The position numbers were made by a program, and so were the translations under genes. The notes under the pieces are model-generated. The model did no database searches and was not told where the DNA came from. It was given only the letters and a program-made list of their open reading frames with translations. This document shows positions 56,057 through 64,000 of a DNA stretch of 64,000 bases, piece by piece (position 1 is the stretch's first letter; every line of letters starts with the position of its first letter). Source of the stretch: an uncultured Pelagibacteraceae bacterium (GTDB lineage: Bacteria; Pseudomonadota; Alphaproteobacteria; Pelagibacterales; Pelagibacteraceae); the NCBI GenBank assembly GCA_902560805.1, contig CACENW010000006.1, forward strand, positions 1-64,000. Direction: 5' to 3'.

Positions 56057-57516
56057 TATCTTAAAGCATTTATCAAAGCTTTAGCCTTGTTCACTGTTTC
56101 ATCATATTCGTTTATAGGCTTACTATCAGCCACTATACCAGCACCAGCTTGAACATAGAATTTTTTATTTTTTGCCACAGCTGTTCTTAGCGCAATACAA
56201 GTATCAAATTCTCCATTTGCAGAAAAATATCCAATTCCACCGGCGTAAACTTTTCTTCTTGATGTTTCTAACTCATCAATAATTTCCATTGCTCTTATTT
56301 TAGGAGCACCAGATACAGTACCCGCAGGAAATCCTGCAAGTAGAGATTTAAATTTTGAAAACTTTTTATTATAATCTCCAACTACATTGGAAACTATATG
56401 CATTACATGAGAGTACCTCTCAATTATGAAACTCTCAGTTACCTTTACAGTATTAATTTCTGATACTTTACCAGCATCATTTCTTCCTAGATCTAAAAGC
56501 ATTAAATGTTCAGAAAGTTCTTTTTTGTCTTTAAGAAGGTCTTTTTCATAAAAAAGATCTTCTTTTTTATTTTTTCCTCTTGGTCTAGTACCTGCTATTG
56601 GCCTAACTGTTATTTTATTATCTCTTAGTCTTACTAAAATTTCTGGACTTGCCCCAATAATTTGGAAGTCATTAAAGTTGAAGAAAAACATAAAAGGAGA
56701 GGGGTTAGTTACTCTAAGTTTTTTATAAATTTCTAAAGGTTTTTTTGTTAATTTTGCTTCAAACCTTTGACTTAAAACAACTTGAAAAATATCACCTAGT
56801 TTAATGTATTTCTTGGCTTTATTGACCATAGCAAGAAATTTATTTTTAGATGTGTTTGATTTAACTTTAATTTTTTTCTCTTTTATTACTTTGTTTTTAT
56901 TAATATTTTTGATGGATGATTGAATTAATAGTTTAAATAGATCAGTTTTTATAGAGTCATATTTTTTTTGATAATCTTTAATTTTTTCATCATTAAATAC
57001 GTTACTTATATAAAATATTTCTTTTTTTACATTATCATGAATAACCAAGGTTCTTGGTCTCATCAATCTTACATCAGGTAAATTAAGATCATTTTTACAT
57101 GAGTTGGGAATTTTTTCTATGTACCTAATAGAGTCGTATGAAAAATAACCAGAAATTAGTGAACAAATCTTAGGTAAATTTTTAGGTGTATCAAATTTAA
57201 AATTTTCAATAATCTTTTCTATTAGCTCCTCTGGTTTATCTTTAAGAATAATTTTTTTATTTTCAGTGATTAAATATGACTTTTGATTGTTGAACTCCCA
57301 TATCTTATCAGGATTTTTACCAAAAATTGTGTATCGACCTTTAATTTTTCCTTTTTCTACAGATTCAAATATGAAACTATTTTTTTCCTCTAAAAAATTA
57401 TCAATTAAATTTATTACTTCATCATCAGAATTTACTTTTTTAGAAGTGTATATAATTTGATTTTTTTTGCTTCTATGTCGAAACTTAAAATCTTTGAAGC
57501 TTCGATTGATTATCAT
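56056..57516 (-). CDS. trpE: Anthranilate synthase component I
   Basis: TrpE converts chorismate to anthranilate. The 486-residue protein has a SFIFESVEKGKIKGRYTI segment near the N-terminus; the ESxE part corresponds to the LLES tryptophan-binding site used for feedback inhibition. The catalytic half has GDIFQVVLSQRF, NPSPFMFFF, RPIAGTRPRGK, DLGRNDAGKV, FPAGTVSGAPKIRAMEIIDE and QAGAGIVADSKP. It overlaps ppiD by 4 bp; no leader peptide or attenuator is visible upstream. Confidence 0.96.
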   Translation of the reverse strand: MIINRSFKDFKFRHRSKKNQIIYTSKKVNSDDEVINLIDNFLEEKNSFIFESVEKGKIKGRYTIFGKNPDKIWEFNNQKSYLITENKKIILKDKPEELIEKIIENFKFDTPKNLPKICSLISGYFSYDSIRYIEKIPNSCKNDLNLPDVRLMRPRTLVIHDNVKKEIFYISNVFNDEKIKDYQKKYDSIKTDLFKLLIQSSIKNINKNKVIKEKKIKVKSNTSKNKFLAMVNKAKKYIKLGDIFQVVLSQRFEAKLTKKPLEIYKKLRVTNPSPFMFFFNFNDFQIIGASPEILVRLRDNKITVRPIAGTRPRGKNKKEDLFYEKDLLKDKKELSEHLMLLDLGRNDAGKVSEINTVKVTESFIIERYSHVMHIVSNVVGDYNKKFSKFKSLLAGFPAGTVSGAPKIRAMEIIDELETSRRKVYAGGIGYFSANGEFDTCIALRTAVAKNKKFYVQAGAGIVADSKPINEYDETVNKAKALINALR

Positions 57517-58934
57517 TTGAAATAGTTTTTAATTCTATCAATACTTTTTTGATTCAATTGAACCTGATATTTATTATTCAGCAGTGTATCGTAAGATTGT
57601 AAAATACTTTTTCTGTTATTGGTATTTTGTGAATTTACAAATCCTTTATATTTCTCACCTTGTTTATTTATAGTATTTTTATTTATATCTTTTATTTTTA
57701 CTAAAAAGATTTGATTATTAGTATTGTTTACCAAAGCAAAAGAATTTTTAGGTAATGAGTAAAGCATTTTAATTGAATTTACTTCAAACAGCTCATCATC
57801 ATTAATTGAATTAATTGATCCCGATTGGATTTTGCCTGAACTTAATTCTGTGAATTTAATATCATTAAATTCATCACTCTGTATTTCTTCAATTATTTTT
57901 CTATTGTAATCAAATTTACCTTTTTGATAAATAAATTCGACAATTTCACCTTTTACTATTTCGTCATTGATATTTGGTGAACGATCATATTCATTTTCTA
58001 TATTGTAAAGAATATAATTATCACCACTTTCAAATATATCTAACTTGTTTGATTTCTTAGAGTAAATCAACTCTTCGTTTGTATTATTTTTTTCATTTGG
58101 AACAAATTCATTAATATCAATCACATCCACATTTATGTTTTCAATGATTGAACTAAAACTTTCACTTTGAGAAATTTTATTTTCTATTTCATCGATTTCA
58201 TTAAAAAAATCTTGATTAAATTCATCGATTCCAATTAAATTTTTTGGATTTAAAACCACATATTTGAAGTCAATATATTTCCTTTTTAATTGATCTTTAT
58301 TTTCCAAAATAAATTTATTGATTTCATCTGATGTATAATCTTCTTTAATTTTATATAAATTTTCCATATCAAAGTATTCAATAACCAATGAATTATTGTT
58401 TTCTTCAAATTTACTTTCTATTAGAAATTCGGGTGTAATAGTACCTGCACCAATAAAATCAAATAAGTGTTTTTGTAAACCTTGATTTTTTAATTTTAAT
58501 TCAAACAAGGGAGCTGACATATTATTTGAAAGTAAAAATTTTTCATATTTAATTCTTTCAAAAGCACCATTTTCGTTTATAAAATTTTTATTTTCTTTCA
58601 AGTATTTTAAAATTGTTTTTTCGTTAATAGAAAATTTAAAATCCTCAATTTCTAGATCAATTAAAGTTGTTGAAATAAGTCCTGATAATAATTCTTCAAT
58701 AATATTATTTTCTAAATTATTTCTAATTGCCTCTTGTGAAATTCCACTTTGATTTACATAGTCCATGAAATCTTGAGTAGTAACGTTAGTTTTATTTATT
58801 TTAGCAATATTATTTTGATTGTTAGTGCTAAAACCACCACCAAATCCACCAAAGCCAAAAGCTATTATGATGATTACTATTAAAACTAATCCACCAAATT
58901 GTTTCCAACCTAAATTTTTTAATTTTTCAACCAT
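57513..58934 (-). CDS. PpiD/SurA_N-type periplasmic folding factor
   Basis: The 473-residue protein has one N-terminal membrane anchor (about 14-31, GLVLIVIIIIAFGFGGFGG), then a KINKTNVTTQDFMDYVNQ segment that matches the SurA_N domain of PpiD, and a long charged helical region. By position (opening the trp cluster, divergent from tpiA) and N-terminal layout it is the alphaproteobacterial PpiD homologue. It is shorter than usual (about 620 residues) and I see no clear parvulin prolyl-isomerase signature in the middle, so it may act as a chaperone only. Probably it faces the periplasm and helps fold exported proteins. Confidence 0.75.
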   Translation of the reverse strand: MVEKLKNLGWKQFGGLVLIVIIIIAFGFGGFGGGFSTNNQNNIAKINKTNVTTQDFMDYVNQSGISQEAIRNNLENNIIEELLSGLISTTLIDLEIEDFKFSINEKTILKYLKENKNFINENGAFERIKYEKFLLSNNMSAPLFELKLKNQGLQKHLFDFIGAGTITPEFLIESKFEENNNSLVIEYFDMENLYKIKEDYTSDEINKFILENKDQLKRKYIDFKYVVLNPKNLIGIDEFNQDFFNEIDEIENKISQSESFSSIIENINVDVIDINEFVPNEKNNTNEELIYSKKSNKLDIFESGDNYILYNIENEYDRSPNINDEIVKGEIVEFIYQKGKFDYNRKIIEEIQSDEFNDIKFTELSSGKIQSGSINSINDDELFEVNSIKMLYSLPKNSFALVNNTNNQIFLVKIKDINKNTINKQGEKYKGFVNSQNTNNRKSILQSYDTLLNNKYQVQLNQKSIDRIKNYFK

Positions 58935-58966
58935 AACGTTATAAATTTATTGATCTGTAAAAAACA

Positions 58967-58978
58967 AATCTATAGATT
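58967..58978. repeat. 12-bp palindrome between ppiD-like and tpiA genes
   Basis: AATCTATAGATT is a perfect palindrome in the middle of the 56-bp divergent promoter region. It overlaps a TATAGA that could be a -10 box for tpiA. A shared operator is possible, chance is also possible. Confidence 0.25.
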
Positions 58979-58990
58979 AAAAAGTCAATT

Positions 58991-59731
58991 ATGACAAATA
59001 AATATATGTATTTTATAGCTAATTGGAAAATGTTTGGAGATTTAAAAACTATAAATTCATTAGATAAAGTTATTAAATTCTCGAAAAGTTATAAAAAAAA
59101 TAAGTTCAAACTAATTTATTGTCCTCCAAATACTCTAATACGTCCAATTTCAAAGAGACTTAGTAAAACTAATATTGAAGTTGGTGCACAAAATTCTCAT
59201 CAAAGTTTAGATTATGGAGCTTTTACAGGTCAGGTAAATGCAAAAATGCTTAAAAGTGTTGGAGCAAAATATGTTATCTTAGGTCATTCCGAAAACAGAA
59301 TATCTGGAGAAAGCGACAAACTAATTAATCTTAAAATAAAAAATTCAATTAAATCTGGTTTAAAAATTATTTTTTGTATTGGTGAAACTCTAAAACAAAA
59401 AAGAGATAAGAGGACCAATCAAGTTTTAAATAGTCAATTAAAAAAAGGATTAAAATCTATCAAAAAAATTAATGATATAATTATTGCTTACGAACCAGTA
59501 TGGTCTATTGGAACTGGATTAATTCCTTCTTTAGATGAACTATCTAAATCTATTAAATTTATAAAAAGTAAATTTAGAAAAAAATCTCCAAAAGTTTTAT
59601 ATGGAGGCTCTGTTAACAGTAAAAATATTGATCAATTAAAAATAATTCCTGACATAGATGGTTTTTTAATAGGTGGAGCATCACAAAATCCGAAGAAATT
59701 TATTGATATAATTAAAAAAACCATTAATTAG
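58991..59731 (+). CDS. tpiA: Triose-phosphate isomerase
   Basis: TpiA interconverts dihydroxyacetone phosphate and glyceraldehyde 3-phosphate. The 246-residue TIM barrel has Asn11 and Lys13 in NWKM, the catalytic histidine in LGHSENR, the catalytic glutamate in AYEPVWSIGTG and the phosphate loop YGGSVNSKN, with IGGASQ near the end. It is followed 6 bp later by secG. Confidence 0.96.
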   Translation: MTNKYMYFIANWKMFGDLKTINSLDKVIKFSKSYKKNKFKLIYCPPNTLIRPISKRLSKTNIEVGAQNSHQSLDYGAFTGQVNAKMLKSVGAKYVILGHSENRISGESDKLINLKIKNSIKSGLKIIFCIGETLKQKRDKRTNQVLNSQLKKGLKSIKKINDIIIAYEPVWSIGTGLIPSLDELSKSIKFIKSKFRKKSPKVLYGGSVNSKNIDQLKIIPDIDGFLIGGASQNPKKFIDIIKKTIN

Positions 59732-59737
59732 TCCTCC

Positions 59738-60037
59738 ATGGAAACATTATTACTAGTAATTAACATCATACTTGCATTTATTTTGGTTGTGCTTGTGCTA
59801 CTTCAAAAATCAGAAGGTGGTGCGCTAGGTATTGGTGTTTCACAAGAAAACTTTATGCTATCAAGATCAGCTGGTAGTTTTATTACTAAAGCAACTGCGA
59901 TAGTTGCAACTTTATTTATTATTTGCAGTTTGGCACTTACTATAATTTCTAGAGCAGAATTAACGCCCACAGGATCAGTTTTAGACGCAGTTGAAGAAAA
60001 AACTGAAGATACTCCATCAATTCCTGAAAATAATTAA
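59738..60037 (+). CDS. secG: Preprotein translocase subunit SecG
   Basis: SecG is the small accessory subunit of the SecYEG channel. The 99-residue protein has two helices (about 3-22 and 50-70) with LVVLVLLQKSEGGALGIG between and RSAGSFITKATAIVATLFI, then an acidic tail (EEKTEDTPSIPENN). The tpiA-secG-pyrG order is conserved in Alphaproteobacteria. Confidence 0.93.
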   Translation: METLLLVINIILAFILVVLVLLQKSEGGALGIGVSQENFMLSRSAGSFITKATAIVATLFIICSLALTIISRAELTPTGSVLDAVEEKTEDTPSIPENN

Positions 60038-60081
60038 TTAATACTTTCTATTTCTTTTTTTATTAGCTATAAGATAATTCC

Positions 60082-61698
60082 ATGGCGCGATATATATTTG
60101 TGACTGGCGGCGTGGTTTCTTCCCTTGGAAAAGGTCTTTCATCAGCATCACTAGCTTATCTTCTACAGTCTCGTGGTTATAAAGTTAGGCTTAGAAAATT
60201 AGATCCTTATCTAAACGTTGACCCTGGAACCATGAGTCCATTCCAACATGGAGAGGTTTTTGTAACAGATGATGGCGCTGAAACAGATTTAGATTTAGGT
60301 CATTACGAAAGATTTTCAGGAGTTACCGCAAAGAAAACAGATAATATTACCACAGGAAAAATTTATAGCGATGTTCTGAGAAAAGAACGAAAAGGAGAAT
60401 ATCTTGGAAAGACGGTTCAAGTTATTCCACATGTTACCGATAGAATTAAAAAATTTATTAAATACGATACTTCAAAAGAAGATTTTGTAATTTGTGAAAT
60501 AGGTGGAATTGTAGGTGATATTGAAAGTTTACCATTTGTTGAGGCTATAAGACAATTTTCAAATGATATTGGAAAAAAAAATGCTTTATTTATTCATTTA
60601 ACTCTAGTTCCATATTTAAAAGCATCAGATGAAATAAAAACTAAACCAACACAACACTCTGTAAAAGAATTGAGAAGTATTGGTATTCAACCTGATATAA
60701 TTATTTGTAGATCTGAAAGACCAATACCTTTAGAACATAGAAAAAAGATATCTCTATTCTGTAATGTTGATATTAAAAATGTAATTGAAACGGTTGATGT
60801 AAAAACAATTTATGAAGCACCAATTAGTTTTGCTAAAGAAAAGTTGGATGTTCAAGTTTTAGATTACTTTAAAATAAAATCTAAAAAATCAAATAACTTA
60901 AATCCTTGGAAGAAAATCACTAAAATTACACTTAATACAAAAAAACAAGTTAATATTGCGATAATAGGTAAATATGTAGAATTAAAAGATGCATATAAAT
61001 CACTAGATGAAGCCTTAACTCATGGAGGAATTACAAACAACCTTAAGGTAAATTTAGTTAGAATTGACTCAGAAAAATTAAAAGTCTCTGAAATTAAAAA
61101 TAAACTTAAAAATGTTTCAGGTATTTTAATACCAGGTGGATTTGGAAAAAGAGGAACTGAGGGAAAAATAGAAGCGATCAAACACGCTAGAGTTAACAAA
61201 ATACCATTTCTTGGTATTTGTTATGGTATGCAAATGGCAATAATAGAATTTGCCAGAAATAAATTAAAAATTAAAAAAGCAACTTCTTCTGAGTTTGATA
61301 AAGGCGGAGTTCATATAATTGGTTTAATGAATGAATGGGAAAAAAGTGGAAAAAAAGTTAAAGGCACAGATAAAAATCTAGGTGGAACAATGAGACTTGG
61401 TTCTTATGATGCAATTCTAAAAGATAAATCTAAAATTAGAGATATCTATAAATCAAGACTAATCAAAGAAAGACACAGACACAGATATGAAGTGGATATT
61501 TCGTATAAAGAAAAATTAGAGAAAAATGGACTAGTATTTTCTGGTTTATCACCAGACAATAAACTTCCAGAGATAATTGAACTCAAAAATCATCCTTGGT
61601 TTATCGGAGTTCAGTTCCATCCTGAATTTAAATCTAGACCTTTGTCTCCTCATCCTTTATTCTCTTCATTTATCAAAGCAGCAAAAAATCATAAATGA
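60082..61698 (+). CDS. pyrG: CTP synthase
   Basis: PyrG makes CTP from UTP with glutamine. The 538-residue protein has an N-terminal synthase domain ([64 protein letters not shown]) and a C-terminal glutaminase with the nucleophile in [10 protein letters not shown] and the catalytic pair in [11 protein letters not shown]. It overlaps kdsA by 4 bp. Confidence 0.97.
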   Translation: MARYIFVTGGVVSSLGKGLSSASLAYLLQSRGYKVRLRKLDPYLNVDPGTMSPFQHGEVFVTDDGAETDLDLGHYERFSGVTAKKTDNITTGKIYSDVLRKERKGEYLGKTVQVIPHVTDRIKKFIKYDTSKEDFVICEIGGIVGDIESLPFVEAIRQFSNDIGKKNALFIHLTLVPYLKASDEIKTKPTQHSVKELRSIGIQPDIIICRSERPIPLEHRKKISLFCNVDIKNVIETVDVKTIYEAPISFAKEKLDVQVLDYFKIKSKKSNNLNPWKKITKITLNTKKQVNIAIIGKYVELKDAYKSLDEALTHGGITNNLKVNLVRIDSEKLKVSEIKNKLKNVSGILIPGGFGKRGTEGKIEAIKHARVNKIPFLGICYGMQMAIIEFARNKLKIKKATSSEFDKGGVHIIGLMNEWEKSGKKVKGTDKNLGGTMRLGSYDAILKDKSKIRDIYKSRLIKERHRHRYEVDISYKEKLEKNGLVFSGLSPDNKLPEIIELKNHPWFIGVQFHPEFKSRPLSPHPLFSSFIKAAKNHK

Positions 61699-62516
61699 GT
61701 AGTATTACAGTCAATTGTGGGAACATAGAAATTTCAAACGATAAAAAAATTTGTATTATTGCGGGTCCTTGTCAGCTTGAAACAGAGCAACATGCAATGG
61801 ATATGGCTGGAAAAATAAAAGAAATAACTTCCAAATATGGTCTAGGTTTTATTTACAAAACTTCTTTTGATAAAGCTAATCGTACAAGTTTAAAAGGTAA
61901 GAGAGGTGCTGGGTTAGAAGCTTCTTTACCTGTATTTGATAAAATTAAAAAAGAATTAAATGTTCCAATTTTGACTGATATTCATAATTCAGAGCAATGT
62001 TCAGTAGTTGCTAATCATGTTGATGTTTTACAAATTCCAGCTTTTCTTTGTAGACAAACTGATCTTTTAATTGCTGCAGCAAAAACAAACAAAATTATAA
62101 ATGTTAAAAAGGGACAATTTTTAGCTCCTTGGGACATGGTAAATGTTACAAAAAAAATATCAGACTCAGGAAACTTAAACATTCTTGTTACAGAAAGAGG
62201 TGCAAGTTTTGGATACAATACTTTAGTTTCTGATATGAGGTCTTTACCTATTATGGCTAAGAATGGTTACCCAGTAATTTTTGATGCAACACATTCAGTA
62301 CAACAACCCGGAGGACAAGGAGAGTCTTCTGGAGGTCAAAGAGAATTTGTTGAGTATCTTGCAAGAGCAGCTGTTGCCGTTGGTGTTGCTGGTGTATTTA
62401 TTGAAACTCATCAAGATCCTGATAATGCACCATCTGATGGACCTAACATGGTTTCTTTAAACAAATTGGAAAATTTACTCAAACAGTTAACTGAAATTGA
62501 TAAACTTATTAAGTGA
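61695..62516 (+). CDS. kdsA: 3-deoxy-D-manno-octulosonate 8-phosphate synthase
   Basis: KdsA condenses phosphoenolpyruvate with arabinose 5-phosphate to make the precursor of Kdo, the first sugar of the lipopolysaccharide core. The 273-residue barrel has [21 protein letters not shown] [37 protein letters not shown] and [14 protein letters not shown]. Together with the lpx genes it shows that the cell makes lipopolysaccharide. Its stop overlaps the GTG start of eno. Confidence 0.96.
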   Translation: MSSITVNCGNIEISNDKKICIIAGPCQLETEQHAMDMAGKIKEITSKYGLGFIYKTSFDKANRTSLKGKRGAGLEASLPVFDKIKKELNVPILTDIHNSEQCSVVANHVDVLQIPAFLCRQTDLLIAAAKTNKIINVKKGQFLAPWDMVNVTKKISDSGNLNILVTERGASFGYNTLVSDMRSLPIMAKNGYPVIFDATHSVQQPGGQGESSGGQREFVEYLARAAVAVGVAGVFIETHQDPDNAPSDGPNMVSLNKLENLLKQLTEIDKLIK

Positions 62517-63769
62517 GCAAAATAATTAAAGTTAAAGCACGACAAGTTTTTGATAGTCGAGGAAATCCAACAGTAGAAGCTGAGGTCTACACAAATAATA
62601 TGAGTGCTACTGCAATATGCCCATCAGGTGCATCAACTGGAACTTATGAAGCCTTTGAAAAACGAGATAAAAATAACAAGAAGTATTTAGGTAAAAGTGT
62701 TTTAAAAGCTGTTGAATTAGTAAATTCAAAAATCTCAAAAATATTAAAAGGACAAAACGTTCATAATCAAGAGAGAATTGATGCTTTATTGATTAATTTA
62801 GACGGCACTAGACAAAAAACTAATCTAGGTGCGAATGCTATGCTTGCTGTATCAATGGCTGTAAAAAAACTTTCTGCAAAAGTAAAAAAACTACCTTTGT
62901 ACAAAACATTTTTTTTAAAAAATAATTTCCAATTACCTTATCCATTAATGAATATTATTAATGGTGGAGCTCATGCCAACAATGCTCTTAGAATTCAAGA
63001 ATTTATGATAAGACCTGATAGAGCAAAAAGTTTTTCGGAGGCAATGAGGATTTGTTTTGTTGTAATTAAAAACCTAAGTAATTTAATAAAAAACAAAGGT
63101 TATTCTACATCAGTAGGTGATGAAGGTGGTTTTGCACCTATGATTAGTAGTAATAACCAAGCTCTAGATTTGATTGTTTCAGCAATTAAGAAATCTGGAT
63201 TTGTTAATGGTAAAGATGTTTCAATTTGTTTGGATGTAGCAGCAAATGAACTATTAAAAAAAAACAAATATTCAATCCATTCAAAAAGTTTTGTTTCTGT
63301 TGAAAAATCAATAAAAGAATACCAAAAAATTATTAAGAAATATAAAATTAAATCGATAGAAGATCCTTTTGCTGAAAATGATTGGTTAGCTTGGAATAAA
63401 TTGATGCGTTCGGTGAAAAAAGTTCAGATTGTAGGAGACGATCTTTACGTCACAAATCTTGAAAGACTTAAAAAAGGTTTTTTAAATATTTCATCAAATT
63501 CTATATTAATTAAGCTTAACCAAATTGGTACTGTTTCAGAAACTCTAGATGTAATTAAATTTGCTCAAACTATTGGCTATAAGACAATAATTTCTCATAG
63601 ATCTGGAGATAGTGAGGATACATTTATTGCTGATTTAGCTGTTGGAACAAATTCAAACCAAATCAAAACAGGATCTTTAGCACGTTCAGAAAGAGTTGCT
63701 AAATATAATCAATTAATACGTATTGAAGAAGAACTTGGAAATAAAGCAAGAATGAATAAGATCAATTAA
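62513..63769 (+). CDS. eno: Enolase
   Basis: Enolase interconverts 2-phosphoglycerate and phosphoenolpyruvate and may join the RNA degradosome. The 418-residue protein starts with GTG at 62513 ([24 protein letters not shown]), and has the [13 protein letters not shown] loop, [20 protein letters not shown], the metal ligands in [11 protein letters not shown] and VGDDLYVTN, and [18 protein letters not shown]. It is about 10 residues shorter than usual enolases because of small gaps. It overlaps kdsA by 4 bp and ftsB by 1 bp. Confidence 0.96.
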   Translation: MSKIIKVKARQVFDSRGNPTVEAEVYTNNMSATAICPSGASTGTYEAFEKRDKNNKKYLGKSVLKAVELVNSKISKILKGQNVHNQERIDALLINLDGTRQKTNLGANAMLAVSMAVKKLSAKVKKLPLYKTFFLKNNFQLPYPLMNIINGGAHANNALRIQEFMIRPDRAKSFSEAMRICFVVIKNLSNLIKNKGYSTSVGDEGGFAPMISSNNQALDLIVSAIKKSGFVNGKDVSICLDVAANELLKKNKYSIHSKSFVSVEKSIKEYQKIIKKYKIKSIEDPFAENDWLAWNKLMRSVKKVQIVGDDLYVTNLERLKKGFLNISSNSILIKLNQIGTVSETLDVIKFAQTIGYKTIISHRSGDSEDTFIADLAVGTNSNQIKTGSLARSERVAKYNQLIRIEEELGNKARMNKIN

Positions 63770-64000
63770 TGTTGAGATTAATAAAAAGAAATTTTTTTTT
63801 ATTAACTTCAATTTTTTTAATATTTTATTTCATTTTTAATCTAGTTTCTGGAGAAAGGGGTCTTTTTTCATATTTTGAAAAAAAAGAACTTTTGTCTAAC
63901 TTGAAAAATGAAGAAGCATTATTAATTAGTAAGATAGAAGATATTGATCATAAAAATTCTTTGTTGAGTACAAATCTAGATTTAGATTATGTAGAAATCT
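63769..64000 (+). CDS. ftsB: Septum formation initiator FtsB/DivIC family (3' end cut by window)
   Basis: Seventy-seven codons are visible before the window ends. A short basic N-terminus is followed by one membrane helix (about 8-25, FFLLTSIFLIFYFIFNLV), then the GERGLFSYFEKKELLSNLK segment that begins the periplasmic coiled coil, characteristic of FtsB, a bridge in the divisome. Its place directly after eno (before the pyruvate dehydrogenase genes in many relatives) supports this. The start codon shares one base with the eno stop. Confidence 0.85.
   Translation, partial: MLRLIKRNFFLLTSIFLIFYFIFNLVSGERGLFSYFEKKELLSNLKNEEALLISKIEDIDHKNSLLSTNLDLDYVEI

Noticed and set aside
1..64000. Mobile elements, prophage, CRISPR arrays or defence systems
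   Set aside because: No transposase, integrase, phage, cas, toxin-antitoxin or restriction motifs and no spaced direct repeats were seen; tRNA 3' ends are not duplicated nearby.

Overview
The window looks like a stretch of core chromosome from a streamlined marine alphaproteobacterium of the SAR11 / 'Candidatus Pelagibacter' type. The basis is very AT-rich DNA (judged by eye, not counted), intergenic gaps of mostly 0-90 bp, many genes overlapping by 1-17 nt, few recognisable Shine-Dalgarno sites, and a gene order typical of Alphaproteobacteria. There is no sign of phage, insertion sequence, CRISPR array or other mobile DNA. No stretch above 300 bp lacks a gene. Family names come from motif recognition; no database search was possible.

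Region 1 (1-9.8 kb) is the accessory part. It holds a TRAP transporter (binding protein cut by the window edge, then small and large permeases, with a terminator-like hairpin after the binding protein), a DMT/EamA permease, a divergent NCS1 nucleobase-type permease followed by a zinc alcohol dehydrogenase, a secreted DUF3047 protein, a YbgC-type thioesterase, a family-5-type uracil-DNA glycosylase, a secreted histidine phosphatase and a DUF1289 protein. Four small genes under 60 codons fit between them: 6430-6564 (-), 7291-7431 (-), 9150-9302 (+) and 9306-9479 (-).

Region 2 (9.8-16 kb) carries tRNA-Leu(UAG) directly joined to tig, then clpP, clpX and lon (protein folding and ATP-dependent proteolysis), then tRNA-Val(UAC) and tRNA-Asp(GUC). 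Region 3 (16.1-30 kb) is the complete 14-gene nuoA-N operon for respiratory complex I. It runs on without a gap into birA, coaX, rnj, a DUF1467 gene, proS, lolC/E, lolD and dnaE (to 39.8 kb).

Region 4 (39.8-51.5 kb) starts with an rpsB leader and holds rpsB, tsf, frr, uppS, cdsA, dxr, bamA, skp, fabZ, lpxD, lpxA, lpxI and lpxB: translation factors, then isoprenoid, phospholipid, outer-membrane-protein and lipid A genes. Region 5 (51.5-58.9 kb, minus strand) is ppiD-like, trpE, trpG, trpD, trpC, then lexA with a GTTC-N7-GTTC operator, then gltX. Region 6 (59-64 kb, plus strand) is tpiA, secG, pyrG, kdsA, eno and the start of ftsB, which is cut by the window end.

The most informative signal is that a conserved alphaproteobacterial gene order is kept while members usual at these positions (hupB, pyrH, rseP and others) are missing, and fabZ/lpxD are in swapped order. 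I found no convincing new multi-gene system. The best candidates for undescribed biology are the small proteins, the tRNA-Leu/tig transcript, the TRAP attenuator, the nuoA and lpxD leader hairpins and the PpiD-like protein without a visible parvulin signature.
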